From CAZTZY01 sp964617765 (GTDB lineage Bacteria > Pseudomonadota > Gammaproteobacteria > Pseudomonadales > DT-91), in the NCBI GenBank assembly GCA_964617765.1, contig CAZTZY010000120.1, positions 1 through 6,943 of the forward strand: a stretch of 6,943 nt of DNA. The letters run 5' to 3'. Numbering within the stretch: the stretch's first letter is position 1; every line of letters begins with the position of its first letter. A program made the position numbers and the translations under genes. Below the pieces are notes generated by a model. That model was not told the DNA's origin, did no database searches, and worked only from the letters and a program-made list of their open reading frames with translations. Of the stretch, positions 6,850 to 6,943 are shown piece after piece.

Positions 6850-6874
6850 TCTTTCAATTCAAATGAAAGAATTG
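6850..6874. repeat. two overlapping, mutually exclusive small inverted repeats
   Basis: TCTTTCA (6850-6856) pairs with TGAAAGA (6864-6870), a seven-pair stem with a seven-base loop. CAATTC (6855-6860) pairs with GAATTG (6869-6874). The two share bases 6855-6856 and 6869-6870, so they cannot form together. Both are AT-rich and weak, and neither is followed by a T tract. Confidence 0.3.
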
Positions 6875-6943
6875 TGAATGTGAACAATCAAGGTGATATT
6901 AAATCAAGCAGTAAGCCATAATGAAGGCGTAAAATAATATGAG
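6872..6943 (+). promoter_or_regulatory. AT-rich spacer before a possible next gene; weak promoter-like boxes
   Basis: TTGTGA at 6872-6877 (four of six matches to a -35 box) lies 17 nt before GATATT at 6895-6900 (four of six to a -10 box). An ATG at 6939-6941, with GAAGG about 11 nt upstream, could start the next gene, but only two further bases remain, so no protein can be read. The ATG at 6921 gives only three codons before TAA. The spacing after neuB (over 100 nt) is much larger than within the leg run, so the next gene may have its own promoter or may simply follow with a leader. Confidence 0.2.

Noticed and set aside
1..6943. CRISPR arrays, tRNA or rRNA genes, insertion sequences
   Set aside because: No regularly spaced repeats, cloverleaf-like sequence, transposase or terminal inverted repeats were seen on either strand.

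Overview
The window is part of a bacterial surface-glycan locus, all on the + strand. It holds the 3' end of galE, then one complete five-gene cluster: a PglK/MsbA-type ABC transporter, legB, legC, a NeuC-type hydrolysing 2-epimerase (LegG role) and a NeuB-type synthase (LegI role). The set matches the widespread cassette for legionaminic acid or a close nine-carbon nonulosonic (sialic-acid-like) sugar. The style of the proteins (GalE C-terminus, PglK-like transporter, LegB/LegC pair) suggests a Gram-negative gammaproteobacterium, perhaps of the Cellvibrio type. That placement is inference and cannot be confirmed from this window.

Layout: 2-340 is the C-terminal third of GalE, ending in a possible weak terminator. 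341-613 is the only sizeable intergenic gap. It has no convincing gene, but contains a TTGACA box inside a small palindrome, a CATAAT box, and a partly open frame that may be a decayed gene or dispersed repeat. 614-2419 is the ABC transporter. 2435-6821 is a tightly packed legB-legC-neuC-neuB run with gaps of 15, 8, an overlap, and 1 nt, so it is almost certainly one transcript. 6822-6943 is AT-rich and carries inverted repeats directly after the neuB stop; the next gene may begin at the very end.

How the genes work together: LegB makes a 4-keto-6-deoxy intermediate from nucleotide-linked GlcNAc. LegC aminates C4. An N-acetyltransferase (LegH/NeuD-like, not in the window) would acetylate that amine. 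The NeuC homologue removes the nucleotide while inverting C2, giving a 2,4-diacetamido-2,4,6-trideoxy-mannose. The NeuB homologue condenses this with phosphoenolpyruvate to the nonulosonic acid. A CMP-sugar synthetase (LegF/NeuA), also absent here, would activate it. The ABC transporter is a plausible flippase for the lipid-linked glycan. The hydrolysing NeuC-type enzyme, rather than a PseG-type nucleotidase, points to legionaminic rather than pseudaminic acid; LegB and LegC rule out a plain N-acetylneuraminate pathway. No previously undescribed system is evident. The points most worth checking are the intergenic element, the missing acetyltransferase and activating steps, and the link between the transporter and the sugar cassette.
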